Source: CAWABB01 sp963701735
Lineage (GTDB): Bacteria > Bacteroidota > Ignavibacteria > UBA10030 > UBA6906
Direction: 5' to 3'
Length of the DNA: 64,000 nucleotides
NCBI GenBank assembly: GCA_963701735.1
Contig: CAVPBI010000023.1
Span: 186,001 to 250,000 of the forward strand
Shown: piece after piece, positions 9,045-19,275 of the stretch
Numbering within the stretch: the first letter of the stretch is position 1
How the letters are laid out: the number at the start of each line of letters is the position of its first letter
Notes under the pieces: model-generated
The model's database searches: none
What the model was told of the DNA's origin: nothing
What the model saw: only the letters and a program-made list of their open reading frames with translations
Translations under genes and position numbers: made by a program

Positions 9045-10865
9045 ATGTCCGCACACCAAGACACCCACAGTGACGCCGGGCGCCAGGGCGGCAGGAAAAT
9101 GACAGGAGCGGAGATCTTCGTCCGCAGCCTGATCGAGGAGAAGGTGGAAGTCGTGTTCGGCTACCCCGGAGGAGCGACGATCGGGGTGTACGACGCCCTG
9201 CACGACATCTCGGATATCAAGCACGTGCTGACGCGCCACGAGCAGGGCGCAACGCACGCGGCCGAAGGGTACGCGAAGGCCACCGGCAGGCCCGGCGTGG
9301 TTCTCGTGACGTCGGGTCCGGGCGCCACCAACACCGTCACCGGCATCGCCGACGCGTACATGGATTCGATTCCGCTCGTCGTCTTCACCGGACAGGTTCC
9401 GCTGCGGCTGATCGGGAACGACGCGTTCCAGGAAGCCGACATCGTCGGGATCACGCGGCCCGTGACGAAGCACAATTATCTCGTGCGCGACGTGACCGAG
9501 CTTGCGCGCACCATCAAGGAGGCGTTCTACATCGCTACGAGCGGCCGGCCCGGCCCCGTGCTTGTCGACCTCCCCAAGGACGTCATGGCGCAGAAGGCCG
9601 TGTTCGAGTACCCCGAGCGCGTCAGCCTCCGGTCGTACACGCCGACGGTCGAGGGGCACGGCAAGCAGATCGTGAAGGCCGCGGAGCTCATCAACAAGGC
9701 GAAGCGGCCGGTGCTGTATGTCGGCGGAGGGACGATTCTTTCGAACGCTGCCGCGGAGCTCACCGAACTCGCCCGCAAGCTCAACTGCCCGGTCACGACC
9801 ACGCTCCACGGCATGGGAGCGTTTCCGGAGACCGACCCGCTTTCGCTCGGCATGCTCGGCATGCACGGGACCTGGTACTCCAACACCGCGGTAAACTACT
9901 GCGATGTGCTCATTGCCGTCGGGGCGAGGTTCGACGACCGCGTCACCGGGAACGTCGAGAAGTTTGCCCCCGAGGCGTCCATCGTCCACATCGACGTCGA
10001 CCCCGCGGCTATCAGCAAGAACGTGGCAGTGGACGTCCCGATCGTGGGCGATGTCCGCAGTATCCTCCCGGAGCTGACGAGCCGCGTCAACCGCCTCCCG
10101 ACCGAAGACTGGCTGGCGACGATCGACCAGTGGAAGCGCGAACACCCCCTCCGGTACTCGGCCGGAGAGCAGATCCGCGCGCAATACGTCATCCAGAAGC
10201 TCGGCGAGCTGACCGGAGGAAACGCCGTGGTGGTCACCGACGTCGGCCAGCATCAGATGTGGGCCGCGCAGTTCTTCACGTGGGTCGCGCCAAGGACGCA
10301 TATCACCTCGGGCGGGCTCGGGACAATGGGTTTCTCCCTCCCTGCCGCCATGGGCGCTGCGTTCGCGCACGGCCCCCTGCCCGTCATCTCCATCAGCGGG
10401 AGACGGCGGTTTTCAGATGAATATGCAGGAAATGGCCACGATCGTCGAGCACAAGCTGCCCCTCAAGATCCTCATCATCAACAACGGGTTCCTCGGGATG
10501 GTCCGCCAGTGGCAGGAGCTGTTCTGGCGCGGGCGCTATTCCCAGGTGCAGCTCGCAAACCCCGACTTCGTGAAGCTGGCGGAGGCGTTCGGATGCCCGG
10601 CCAGCCGCGTCACGCGCACGGACGAGGTCGAAGACGCCATCAGGAAGTTGCTCGCGCACACCGACGGGCCGATCCTCCTCGAGTGCCGCGTCGCGAAGGA
10701 AGACAACGTCTACCCGATGATCCCCGCGGGTCAATCGGTCGAGGAGATGCTCGACTTGCCCGAACCCGGCCCTGCCGACTCGGCCGCGGGCACGGAACCT
10801 CAACAACTCATCGTCCTGCACAAGGGCGGCACTCCAGGAACCTCAACACCGAAGCAGAGCCATGA
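9045..10865 (+). CDS. ilvB: Acetolactate synthase large subunit (frameshifted)
   Basis: Thiamine-diphosphate enzyme that condenses pyruvate with pyruvate or 2-ketobutyrate, the committed step to valine, leucine and isoleucine. The catalytic Glu lies in RHEQGATHAAEGYAKATG, the FAD/ThDP middle domain follows, and the C-terminal ThDP motif is split by a frameshift. GGG at 10398-10400 has one base too many; without it the reading is SGDGGFQMNMQEMATI, the GDG motif. The sequence continues to PMIPAGQSVEEML. The exact end is unclear: the shifted frame stays open past 10865, while the original frame gives NLNTEAEP and a TGA at 10863-10865 that overlaps the ilvH ATG. A second, compensating indel near 10820-10840 is therefore likely. 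Confidence 0.93.
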   Translation: MSAHQDTHSDAGRQGGRKMTGAEIFVRSLIEEKVEVVFGYPGGATIGVYDALHDISDIKHVLTRHEQGATHAAEGYAKATGRPGVVLVTSGPGATNTVTGIADAYMDSIPLVVFTGQVPLRLIGNDAFQEADIVGITRPVTKHNYLVRDVTELARTIKEAFYIATSGRPGPVLVDLPKDVMAQKAVFEYPERVSLRSYTPTVEGHGKQIVKAAELINKAKRPVLYVGGGTILSNAAAELTELARKLNCPVTTTLHGMGAFPETDPLSLGMLGMHGTWYSNTAVNYCDVLIAVGARFDDRVTGNVEKFAPEASIVHIDVDPAAISKNVAVDVPIVGDVRSILPELTSRVNRLPTEDWLATIDQWKREHPLRYSAGEQIRAQYVIQKLGELTGGNAVVVTDVGQHQMWAAQFFTWVAPRTHITSGGLGTMGFSLPAAMGAAFAHGPLPVISISGRRRFSDEYAGNGHDRRAQAAPQDPHHQQRVPRDGPPVAGAVLARALFPGAARKPRLREAGGGVRMPGQPRHAHGRGRRRHQEVARAHRRADPPRVPRREGRQRLPDDPRGSIGRGDARLARTRPCRLGRGHGTSTTHRPAQGRHSRNLNTEAEP

Positions 10866-11411
10866 CACAGTCCCCTCCCCCGCCACAATAGGCGCTCATC
10901 GCCGCCGCCGGCCGAGCGCGAGAAGCGCCACACCATCTCGCTCCTCGTCGAGAACAAATTCGGTGCCTTCACGCGCATCACCGGACTGTTCGCGGCCAAG
11001 GGCTACAACATCGACAGCCTGTCGGTCGGGCCGACCGAGGACGAATCGATCTCGCGCATGACGATCGTAACGCGCGGCGACGACCAGATCATCGAGCAGA
11101 TCATCAAGCAGTTGAACAAGGTGATCGACACGATCAAGGTCGTGGATCTCACGTTCGACAGCTTTGTGGACCGGGAGCTGGTGCTCGTGAAGGTCAGCTC
11201 GACCGCCGAGACGCGCCCGGAGATCATGCAGATCGCCGAAATCTTCCGCGCGAAGGTGGTGGACATCAGCCCGCGGACGCTCACGCTCGAAGCCACGGGG
11301 AGCCAGCAGAAGGTGGACGCGATCATCAAGATGCTGAAGCCGTTTGCGATCCGCGAGCTGGCGCGCACCGGACGCGTCGCCCTGAAACGGGAATTCCACG
11401 GAGAGGTCTGA
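10862..11411 (+). CDS. ilvH: Acetolactate synthase small (regulatory) subunit (frameshifted)
   Basis: Regulatory partner of IlvB that carries the ACT domain for valine feedback. KRHTISLLVENKFGAFTRIT and GYNIDSLSVGPTEDE mark the ACT fold; ALKREFHGEV is the end. The plausible start ATG at 10862 (MTQSPP) is out of frame with the ACT domain. The C5 run at 10877-10881 seems to hold one extra C; removing it gives RHNRRSSPPPAEREKRHTIS and a 182-aa protein of normal length. The start overlaps the ilvB stop (ATGA), as usual for coupled subunits. The stop is 2 bp before the DAHP synthase gene. Confidence 0.92.
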
Positions 11412-11413
11412 GC

Positions 11414-12451
11414 ATGATTGTCGTCATGAAACCGGGAGCAAGCGAGGCGCAGATCGACCACGTCCTCACCGCCGTGCGCGCGCTCGGTTATGAAATCCAT
11501 CAGATCCGCGGCGAACAGCGCACCGTGGTTGCCTGCGTCGGGGACGAGCGGGGCAAGTGGCGTCTGCAGTCGCTGGAAGTCATTGACGGCGTCGAGAACG
11601 TGGTGCCGATTCTCAAGCCGTACAAGCTCGCCGGCACGGAGTGGAAGCGGGAACGGACCACGATGCGGGTTACGTCCAGGGACAGCTCGATCCCTCCTCT
11701 CACGATCGGGAACAACCACATCGTTGTCATGGCCGGGCCGTGCTCGGTTGAAGGGCGCGAGCAGATCCTGGAAACCGCCAGGACCGTCCGCGCGGCCGGG
11801 GCGCGCATCCTGCGGGGAGGGGCGTACAAGCCCCGTTCCTCGCCGTACAGCTTTCAGGGACTCGCCGAGGAGGGCCTTCGACTCCTGGCGGAGGCGAGAG
11901 AACAGACAGGACTCTACGTCATCACCGAAGTCATCACGCCCACGGACGTACCGATGGTCGCGGACTACGCCGACATCCTGCAGATTGGCGCCCGGAACAT
12001 GCAGAATTTCGCCCTGCTGAAGGAGGTCGGGAAGGTCCGGCGGCCCGTCATGCTGAAACGCGGCATGGCGAGCACGCTCAGAGACCTCCTCATGTCGGCC
12101 GAGTACATCATGTCGCAAGGGAACTACGACGTCATCCTGTGCGAGCGAGGGATCCGGACGTTCGAGGACTACACCCGCAATACGTGCGACCTGTCGGCGG
12201 TTCCGGCGCTCCACGAGCTCAGCCACCTCCCCGTGATCGTCGATCCGAGCCACGGAACCGGACTGCGGTCGCTCGTGGTCCCGATGGCGAAGGCCGCGAT
12301 CGCGGCCGGGGCCGAGGGCCTCATGGTGGAGGTGCATCCCCATCCGGAAGAGGCATTCTCCGACGGCGCCCAGTCGCTGGTGCCGTCGCAGTTCGAAGAG
12401 TTGATGTCGTGGGTCCGCAAGCTGGCGGCCCTCGAAGGCAAGTCAGTCTAG
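11414..12451 (+). CDS. aroF: 3-deoxy-7-phosphoheptulonate (DAHP) synthase, type I-beta with N-terminal ferredoxin-like domain
   Basis: Joins phosphoenolpyruvate and erythrose 4-phosphate in the first step of aromatic amino acid synthesis. Residues 1-70 (MIVVMKPGASEAQIDHVLTA) match the regulatory domain seen in the Thermotoga enzyme, which binds Tyr or Phe. The barrel has AGPCSVEGREQ, GGAYKPRSSPYSFQG, MLKRGMASTLRDLL and VDPSHGTG, with metal and substrate residues in place. 345 aa, complete. It lies 2 bp after ilvH and before leuA, inside the branched-chain operon, so aromatic and branched-chain entry enzymes are probably co-transcribed. A short GGGCA/TGCCC hairpin (12488-12500) lies in the 123-bp gap before leuA. 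Confidence 0.95.
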   Translation: MIVVMKPGASEAQIDHVLTAVRALGYEIHQIRGEQRTVVACVGDERGKWRLQSLEVIDGVENVVPILKPYKLAGTEWKRERTTMRVTSRDSSIPPLTIGNNHIVVMAGPCSVEGREQILETARTVRAAGARILRGGAYKPRSSPYSFQGLAEEGLRLLAEAREQTGLYVITEVITPTDVPMVADYADILQIGARNMQNFALLKEVGKVRRPVMLKRGMASTLRDLLMSAEYIMSQGNYDVILCERGIRTFEDYTRNTCDLSAVPALHELSHLPVIVDPSHGTGLRSLVVPMAKAAIAAGAEGLMVEVHPHPEEAFSDGAQSLVPSQFEELMSWVRKLAALEGKSV

Positions 12452-12574
12452 GGCCCCAGCCGACTGACTGCCACTGATCACACCAAGGGGCATAATGCCC
12501 GTTTCAACGACGAAGATCTTCCAGAGTCGAAAGGCGATTTCGTTGGAACGGCGCGAGTAACACAAGGAGGAACC

Positions 12575-14126
12575 GTGGGCCAGATCGTCCAGATCTTCGA
12601 TACAACGCTGCGCGACGGCGAGCAATCGCCCGGGTGCAGCATGAACCGCGAGGAAAAAATGCGGATGGCCCAGCAGCTGGAGCGGCTGCGCGTGGACGTC
12701 ATCGAGGCCGGCTTCCCGATCGCGTCGGACGGCGACTTCGAGGGGGTGCAGGCCATCGCCCGGACCGTCAGGGGATGCACCGTGGCTGGCCTCGCGCGCG
12801 CCGTCAAGGCCGACATCGATCGGGCGTGGCAGGCGCTGCGGGATGCGGAACACCCGCGCATCCACACGTTCATCGCGACGTCCGACATTCACATGACGCA
12901 CAAGCTTCACAAATCACGCGCCCAGGTCCTGGCCGATGCGGTGGATGCCGTGCGGTACGCCCGCTCACTCTGTCCGGATGTGGAGTTCTCGTGTGAAGAC
13001 GCCTCGCGCTCGGACATCGATTTCCTGTGCGACATCGTCGAGGCGGCCATTGCGGCCGGGGCCACGGTCATCAATCTTCCCGATACGGTCGGCTACGCGC
13101 TCCCCGCAGAGTACGGCGAGATGTTCGCGTCGATACGGAAGCGGGTGACAGAACGTCGAGCACGCAGTCCTCAGCGCGCACTGCCACAATGACCTCGGGC
13201 TTGCGGTCGCGAATTCTATCGCGGCCATCGAGGCCGGGGCGCGGCAGGTCGAGTGCACGGTGAACGGAATCGGGGAACGCGCGGGCAATGCAGCGCTCGA
13301 AGAGATCGTGATGGCAATCGCGACGCGCACGGAACACCTCCACGTTGTCACCGGCGTGCACACCGAGGAGATCTACCGTGCGAGCAAGCTCCTCAGCACC
13401 CTCACCGGCATGCTCGTCCAGCGCAACAAAGCCATCGTCGGCGCGAACGCGTTCGCGCACGAAGCGGGCATCCATCAGGACGGCGTCCTCAAGAGCGCAA
13501 TCACCTACGAGATCATGACGCCGCAATCCGTGGGCATCCGGCACAGCACGCTTGTGCTCGGAAAGCATTCGGGACGCCACGCGCTCAAGGCGCGCTTTGC
13601 CGAGCTGGGGTATGACCTGACACAGGAAGACCTCGAGCGGGCCTACAAGGCGTTCTGCGCACTCGCGGATCAGAAGAAGGAAGTGTATGACGAGGAGCTG
13701 ATCGCCATCCTGGATGACCAGGATGCACCCGCCAGCGAGATGTACCACCTGGAAGGATTCCACGTGAGCACCGGAACCTCCCTCCGACCTACCGCGACCG
13801 TCGAGCTCCGGCAGGGAGACCAGCGATTCATCGACTCCGCGACCGGAGACGGGCCGGTGGACGCCGCGTACCGGGCCATCGAGCGCATCACGGGAACCAT
13901 GGGGAAACTGACCGAGTACTCGCTGAAGTCGGTCAGCCTCGGCCACGATACGGTGGGAGAGGCGTTCATCCGGGTCGAGATCGACGGCGTGCTCTATAAC
14001 GGGCGCGCCGCAAGCACGGATATCGTCACCGGAAGCGTGATTGCCTACCTGGGAGCCCTCAACCGGGCGCTCGCCTCGCAGCAGTCGCGCCTCCGCCGCC
14101 ATCAACCAGTCACCGAGGAGGTGTAG
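12575..14126 (+). CDS. leuA: 2-isopropylmalate synthase (frameshifted)
   Basis: Condenses acetyl-CoA with 2-ketoisovalerate, the first step of leucine synthesis. The GTG start has a perfect AAGGAGG four bases upstream. The HMG-CoA-lyase-like barrel has FDTTLRDGEQSPGC and, after a frame break, AHCHNDLGLAVANS with the metal-binding His pair, then NGIGERAGNAALEE. The C-terminal LeuA dimerisation/allosteric domain, from about residue 380, carries the leucine feedback fold. The shift falls near 13148-13151; removing one base gives KRVT-NVEHAVLSAHCHN. The corrected length is 516 aa, as in typical LeuA. Gap to leuC is 1 bp. Confidence 0.94.
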
Positions 14127-14127
14127 C

Positions 14128-15540
14128 GTGGCCGGGCGGACGCTTCTCGATCGCATCTGGGACGCCCATTGCGTCCTTCAGGAGCCCGGCGCGCCGGCGC
14201 TGCTGTACATCGACCTCCATCTCGTCCACGAGGTGACGTCGCCGCAGGCATTCTCCGTCCTGCGCGAGCGCGGATTGCATGTCCGCCGCCCGGAACGGAC
14301 AGTCGCCACCGTCGACCACTGCATCCCCACCGATCCCGGCGGGATTGCATCGGCCGACCCGATGGCGGCAGAGCAGATTCGGACACTGGAACGGAACGCC
14401 AGGGACTTCGGGATCACCCTGTACGGTGACGGCGACGACCGGCGTGGCATCGTGCATGTCATCGGTCCCGAACTCGGGCTGACGCATCCTGGCATGACCA
14501 TCGTCTGCGGCGACAGCCATACGGCGACCCACGGCGCATTCGGCGCCCTCGCGTTCGGCATCGGGACGACTGAGGTCGGACACGTGCTCGCGACACAATG
14601 CTTGTTGCAGCGGAAGCCGAAAACCTACCAGGTGCGCATCGACGGCCGGCTCGCAGACGGCGTGACGGCGAAAGACGTCATTCTCAAGCTCCTCGCCACC
14701 ATCGGCGTGGGTGGCGGGACAGGCTCGGTCTTCCAGTACACCGGTTCCGCGATCCAGAACATGACCATGGAAGAGCGGATGACGATCTGCAATATGTCGA
14801 TCGAAGGCGGCGCGCGCGCGGGAATGATCGCGCCGGACGACGTCACATTCGAGTACCTCGCCGGCAGGCCGCACGCGCCCCGCGGGGCGGAATTCGACGC
14901 GGCAGTCGCCCGGTGGCGCGAGCTGATAACCGACGAAGGCGCGACGTACGACTCCTCTGTCTCGCTGGACGCCTCCGCGATCGAACCCATGATCACGTAC
15001 GGCACGAACCCCGGCATGGGCATGCCCATCACCGCGTCGGTTCCGGACCCGGGGCATTTCCGTGACGCCTCGCAGAAGCGCTCCTTTGAGCAGGCGCTCG
15101 GATACATGGGGCTCACCCCGGGCAAGCCTCTTCTCGGGCACAAAGTGGATGTGGTGTTCATCGGAAGCTGCACGAACTCGCGTCTCTCCGACCTCCGGCA
15201 GGCTGCATCTGTCATGCGCGGTCGGAAAGTCCCGGAAAGCGTGCGCGTCCTCGTCGTTCCGGGGTCGTACGGAGTGAAACGCGCCGCCGAGGCCGAAGGG
15301 CTGGATACGGTGTTTCTGAACGCCGGGGCGGAATGGCGCGAGCCCGGGTGTTCCATGTGCATCGCCATGAACGGCGACCGGCTTGCACAGGGACAATACG
15401 CCGTCAGCACGAGCAACAGAAACTTCGAAGGGCGCCAGGGACCCGGCGGGCGCACGTTTCTCGCATCGCCGCTCACCGCCGCCGCGGCGGCTGTCACCGG
15501 CACCATCACGGATGTGCGATCTATGACTCTTCATTCCTGA
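14128..15540 (+). CDS. leuC: 3-isopropylmalate dehydratase large subunit
   Basis: Aconitase-family [4Fe-4S] isomerase that turns 2- into 3-isopropylmalate together with LeuD. The GTG start at 14128 (MAGRTLLDRIWDAH) follows GAGGAGGTG and lies one base after the leuA stop. Cluster cysteines are visible in FIGSCTNSR and in PGCSMCIAMN; DSHTATHGAFG and STSNRNFEGRQG are further family signatures. 470 aa and unbroken, one of the few long genes in this operon without a frameshift. Confidence 0.96.
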   Translation: MAGRTLLDRIWDAHCVLQEPGAPALLYIDLHLVHEVTSPQAFSVLRERGLHVRRPERTVATVDHCIPTDPGGIASADPMAAEQIRTLERNARDFGITLYGDGDDRRGIVHVIGPELGLTHPGMTIVCGDSHTATHGAFGALAFGIGTTEVGHVLATQCLLQRKPKTYQVRIDGRLADGVTAKDVILKLLATIGVGGGTGSVFQYTGSAIQNMTMEERMTICNMSIEGGARAGMIAPDDVTFEYLAGRPHAPRGAEFDAAVARWRELITDEGATYDSSVSLDASAIEPMITYGTNPGMGMPITASVPDPGHFRDASQKRSFEQALGYMGLTPGKPLLGHKVDVVFIGSCTNSRLSDLRQAASVMRGRKVPESVRVLVVPGSYGVKRAAEAEGLDTVFLNAGAEWREPGCSMCIAMNGDRLAQGQYAVSTSNRNFEGRQGPGGRTFLASPLTAAAAAVTGTITDVRSMTLHS

Positions 15541-15546
15541 GCGACC

Positions 15547-16128
15547 ATGACTTCGTTCTCAGTGGTGACATCCCGCGCCGTCTCGCTCCCGCTCGACGAC
15601 ATCGACACGGACCAGATCATCCCGGCGCGATTCCTGACGGCTACGACGCGTGAAGGCATGGGCCGCCACCTGTTCTCCGACCTCAAGAAGAGAGAGGGCT
15701 TCCCGCTGAACAGCCCCGACGCTCGAGGCGCGGCAATCCTCATCGCTGGCGGCAACTTCGGGTGCGGGTCCTCGAGGGAACATGCATCCTGGGCACTGGC
15801 GGATTTCGGGTTCCGGGCGGTCGTGAGCAGCTCGTTTGCCGACATCTTCCGGTCCAACGCGATGAAGAACGGCATCCTCCCTGTCGCCGTCGATGCCGCA
15901 ACGCTCGGTACGCTGCACAGCCTGGTCGTGAACGCACCGGACACCCAGGTGACGATCGACCTCGAGCGGCGGTCGATTTCGTGGCCGGGCGGTTCGCAGG
16001 CGTTCGCCATCGACGCATTTGCCCGGCAGTGCCTCCTCCACGGCGTCGACGAGCTGGGCTATCTGCTCCGCCATGAGGGGAGCATCACGATGTTCGAAGC
16101 GCACCGCTCCCGCGGAGGAGCATCATGA
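15547..16128 (+). CDS. leuD: 3-isopropylmalate dehydratase small subunit
   Basis: Swivel domain partner of LeuC, 193 aa. It starts SRAVSLPLDDIDTDQIIPARFL and has the conserved GGNFGCGSSREHASWAL and SSSFADIFRSNAMKNG. It begins 6 bp after leuC and ends overlapping the ATG of leuB (ATGA at 16125-16128), so the three subunit and pathway genes are coupled. Confidence 0.96.
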   Translation: MTSFSVVTSRAVSLPLDDIDTDQIIPARFLTATTREGMGRHLFSDLKKREGFPLNSPDARGAAILIAGGNFGCGSSREHASWALADFGFRAVVSSSFADIFRSNAMKNGILPVAVDAATLGTLHSLVVNAPDTQVTIDLERRSISWPGGSQAFAIDAFARQCLLHGVDELGYLLRHEGSITMFEAHRSRGGAS

Positions 16129-17201
16129 ACGCGCGCATCGTACTGCTGCCGGGAGACGGAGTGGGTCCCGAGGTCGTCGGGGCGGCACGGCTCGTCCTCG
16201 AGCATGTCGCTGACTCCGGAGGCCATCGATTCGCGTTCGAAGAACACCCGGTCGGCGGCGCTTCGATCGAGAGACACGGGATCCCCCTGACCGATGCGAC
16301 CCTCGATGCGTGCCGGGGCGCCGACGGCATACTCCTCGGCGCAGTCGGCGGGCCGCAATGGGAAGGCCTCGCACCTCACATCCGACCTGAGCAGGGACTG
16401 TTGAGGCTGAGAAAGGAGCTGCAGCTGTATGCGAACCTCCGGCCGGTCCAGGTCGTGCAGGGAGGTTTCGCGGGCTCGCCGTTCAAGGCCGGGCATTGTG
16501 ACGGCGTCGATATTGTCGTCGTGCGGGAATTGACCGGCGGGATCTACTTCGGCCGCCCCCGGTTCCGGGAGCAGGTCAACGGGATGATCCGGGCGGTCGA
16601 TACGATGGAATACACCGACGTGGAGATCGCCCGCGTCGTCAGACTCGCCTGTGTGCTCGCGTCCGGGCGCAAGGGAAAGGTGACATCGGTCGATAAGGCC
16701 AACGTCCTCGAGACCTCCCGCCTCTGGCGGGAGACCGCAACGCGCGTCGCGAAGGAATTCCCCCGGGTCGCCCTGGAGCACATGCTCGTGGATTCCGCTG
16801 CAATGCGGCTCGTGACCTCGCCGCGACAGTTTGACGTCATCGTCACGGAAAACATGTTCGGCGATATCCTGACGGACGAAGCCGGAGTCCTCGTCGGCTC
16901 CCTCGGCATGCTGCCCTCGGCGTCGCTCGGGGAGGCCGGCCCTGGCCTCTACGAACCCGTGCACGGCTCCGCGCCCGACATCGCCGGGCGGGGCATCGCC
17001 AATCCCGTCGGAGCGATCCTGAGCGCTGCAATGATGTTGAGGCACTCACTCCGGTTGCCGGAGGAGGCGCACGCGGTGGAGCGCGCGGTGGAGCAGGCCC
17101 TTGCCGGCGGGCGTGCAACGGCGGACCTCGGCGGCAGCCTGACCACCGCGGCAATGACCGACGCCATTCTTGATACGATTGAGACCCTGAAAGGAGCCTG
17201 A
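16125..17201 (+). CDS. leuB: 3-isopropylmalate dehydrogenase
   Basis: NAD+-dependent oxidative decarboxylation of 3-isopropylmalate. A 358-aa protein of the isocitrate/isopropylmalate dehydrogenase family. LLPGDGVGPEVV lies at the N-terminus, GAVGGPQWEGL and RPEQGLLRLRKELQLYANLRP carry the substrate Arg residues, and VTENMFGDILTDEAG and EPVHGSAPDIAGRGIANP form the metal and NAD sites. Complete and unbroken. Followed 2 bp later by ilvE. Confidence 0.96.
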   Translation: MNARIVLLPGDGVGPEVVGAARLVLEHVADSGGHRFAFEEHPVGGASIERHGIPLTDATLDACRGADGILLGAVGGPQWEGLAPHIRPEQGLLRLRKELQLYANLRPVQVVQGGFAGSPFKAGHCDGVDIVVVRELTGGIYFGRPRFREQVNGMIRAVDTMEYTDVEIARVVRLACVLASGRKGKVTSVDKANVLETSRLWRETATRVAKEFPRVALEHMLVDSAAMRLVTSPRQFDVIVTENMFGDILTDEAGVLVGSLGMLPSASLGEAGPGLYEPVHGSAPDIAGRGIANPVGAILSAAMMLRHSLRLPEEAHAVERAVEQALAGGRATADLGGSLTTAAMTDAILDTIETLKGA

Positions 17202-17203
17202 CG

Positions 17204-18160
17204 ATGGGCATGCAATCACGGTTTGTGTGGATGGACGGCAACCTCGTCGAATACGAGCGCGCGACCGTCCATTTCCTGACCCCGGCCCTTCACTACGGCG
17301 CAGCGGTCTTCGAAGGCATCCGGTCGTACGCGACGGCGGACGGGCCGGCCGTTTTCAGGCTTCGCGAGCACGCCCAGCGCCTCCTGCAATCCGCACACAT
17401 CTTCGGATTCCGGCAGCTCCCGTATTCACCCGACGATGTCCACGACGCTGTCCTGGAGACAGTGGCCGCCAACGGATATTCCGAATGCTACATCAGACCG
17501 CTCCTCTACCTTTCGGGAGGCGGCTGGAATTTGAACGTGGACGGAGGCCGGCCATCGCTGGGTATCGCCGTCTGGGAGTGGGGGAACTACCTCGGCGAGG
17601 AAGCCCTGGCGCGGGGCGTGCGTGCCAACATCTCCTCGTTCACGCGCCATCACCCGAACGTCATGATGACGAAGGCGAAGATCTCGGGGAACTATGCAAA
17701 CAGCTTTCTCGCCAAGACCGAGTCGGTACGGCTGGGATTCGAGGAAGCCATCATGCTCGACCCCGAGGGATACGTCGCAGAGTGCACGGGCGAGAACCTC
17801 TTCGTCGTCAACAACGGCCGGATCATCACGCCGGACCTTGCACCGGTTCTCGACGGAATCACCAGGGATGCGATCATGACGCTCGCGGCGGATCGCGGCA
17901 TCGAGGTTGTCGAGAAGCCGATTTCGCGCGACCAGCTGTACGCGGCCGACGAGGTGTTCGTCGTCGGGACCGCCGCCGAATGCATCGGGCTCCGGGAGAT
18001 CGATTTCCGGGTGATCGGCAACGGGGCGACGGGCCCGATCACCAAAAGGCTCCAGCAGGATTTCCATGATGTCGTGCGTGGGCGCCACGCCCGCTCGGCG
18101 CAATGGCTTTCTCCCGTCAACCGCGAGACAGCGTACGGACAGTCCGTCCGTGTCGCCTGA
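17204..18160 (+). CDS. ilvE: Branched-chain amino acid aminotransferase
   Basis: PLP fold-type IV transaminase that performs the last step to Leu, Ile and Val. 318 aa. HYGAAVFEGIRSY is near the N-terminus; the PLP lysine is in the MMTKAKISGNYANS segment, followed by EAIMLDPEGYVAECTGENLF, DGITRDAIMTLA and the phosphate-binding VVGTAAE. Complete. The gap to ilvC is 46 bp. Confidence 0.95.
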   Translation: MGMQSRFVWMDGNLVEYERATVHFLTPALHYGAAVFEGIRSYATADGPAVFRLREHAQRLLQSAHIFGFRQLPYSPDDVHDAVLETVAANGYSECYIRPLLYLSGGGWNLNVDGGRPSLGIAVWEWGNYLGEEALARGVRANISSFTRHHPNVMMTKAKISGNYANSFLAKTESVRLGFEEAIMLDPEGYVAECTGENLFVVNNGRIITPDLAPVLDGITRDAIMTLAADRGIEVVEKPISRDQLYAADEVFVVGTAAECIGLREIDFRVIGNGATGPITKRLQQDFHDVVRGRHARSAQWLSPVNRETAYGQSVRVA

Positions 18161-18206
18161 GATATTCTAACGGATTTCAACTACAGAAAGAAGGATTCGC
18201 ATACCA

Positions 18207-19266
18207 ATGGCACTGATTGATTTCGGCGGAGTCACAGAAGAGGTCGTCACGCGGGAGGAATTTCCGCTCGACCGGGCACGCAAAGTCCTCGAGAAGGAAG
18301 TGGTAGGCATCCTGGGCTACGGCCCGCAGGGGCAGGGGCAATCGCTGAATCTGCGGGACAACGGCGTGAAGGTTATCATCGGCCAGCGCAAGGGCGGCTC
18401 CGGGTGGGATGCCGCAGTGGCCGACGGCTGGGTGCCCGGGCAGTCGCTCTTTCCGGAGATCGGCGACGTCGCGGACCGCGCGACGATGATCGAGTATCTC
18501 CTCTCGGACGCGGGGCAACGTGAACAGTGGCCCGTGCTCGCCGCACGCCTCAAGAAGGGGCAGGCGCTGGTCTTCTCGCACGGCTTCTCCGTCGTCTTCC
18601 GTGACCAGACTGGCGTCGTGCCGCCCGGGGATGTGGACGTGGTACTGGTGGCCCCAAAGGGCGCCGGAAGAACGGTCCGCTCCAACTTTCTCGCCGGGAG
18701 CGGGATCAACTCCAGCTTCGCCGTCCACCAGGACTGCAACCGGGCGGGCGAGGGAGCGGATTGTCGCCCTCGGGATCGCGATCGGCTCGGGCTACCTCTT
18801 CCCCACGACATTCGAGAACGAAGTGCACAGCGATCTCACCGGCGAGCGCGGGGTGCTCCTTGGCGCGATCGCGGGCCTGATGAAAGCCCAGTACGAGACG
18901 TTGCGCGCGATGGGTCACTCTCCGAGCGAGGCATTCAACGAGACTGTCGAGGAGGCGACGCAGAGCCTCTATCCGCTGATGGGCCAGAAAGGCGTCGACT
19001 GGATGATCTCGTCGTGCAGCACCACCGCCCAGCGCGGCGCGCTGGATTGGTCGAAGCGGTTCGAGACGGCAACGAAACCGCTCTTCGAGCAGCTCTACAA
19101 GGATGTCCGGGCGGGAGTGGAGACCAGGCGGGTTCTTGACACCTGCGGCGCAAAGGACTACCGCCAGAAGCTCGAGACTGAGCTTGATGAATGGCGGGAT
19201 TCGGAGATGTGGCGGGCCGGCGCGGCGGTACGCTCCCTCAGGCCCGAAAACTGGAAGAAGAAGTAG
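18207..19266 (+). CDS. ilvC: Ketol-acid reductoisomerase, Bacteroidota-type (frameshifted)
   Basis: NAD(P)H-dependent isomeroreductase acting between acetolactate synthase and IlvD. The N-terminal Rossmann domain has ILGYGPQGQGQSLNLRDNG; later motifs are FSHGFSVVFRDQTGVVPP, VLVAPKGAGRTVRSNF, then HSDLTGERGVLLGAIAG and ISSCSTTAQRGALDW. The start MALIDFGGVTEEVVTREEFPL and the extra segments follow the Bacteroidota form, not the E. coli form. The frame breaks in the G-rich stretch at about 18745-18760 (HQDCNRAG to RERIVALGIAIG). With one base removed the protein is 352 aa. It is the last gene before the terminator and the palindromes. Confidence 0.94.
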
Positions 19267-19275
19267 CCCTGCGTC

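Noticed and set aside
10300..10500. Possible programmed frameshift in ilvB at the GDG motif
   Set aside because: No slippery heptamer with a downstream structure, and similar one-base shifts occur in many unrelated genes, which points to sequence errors.
14110..15534. Long minus-strand ORF (474 codons) opposite leuC
   Set aside because: Antisense shadow of a well-conserved leuC with intact Fe-S motifs; no protein family features.
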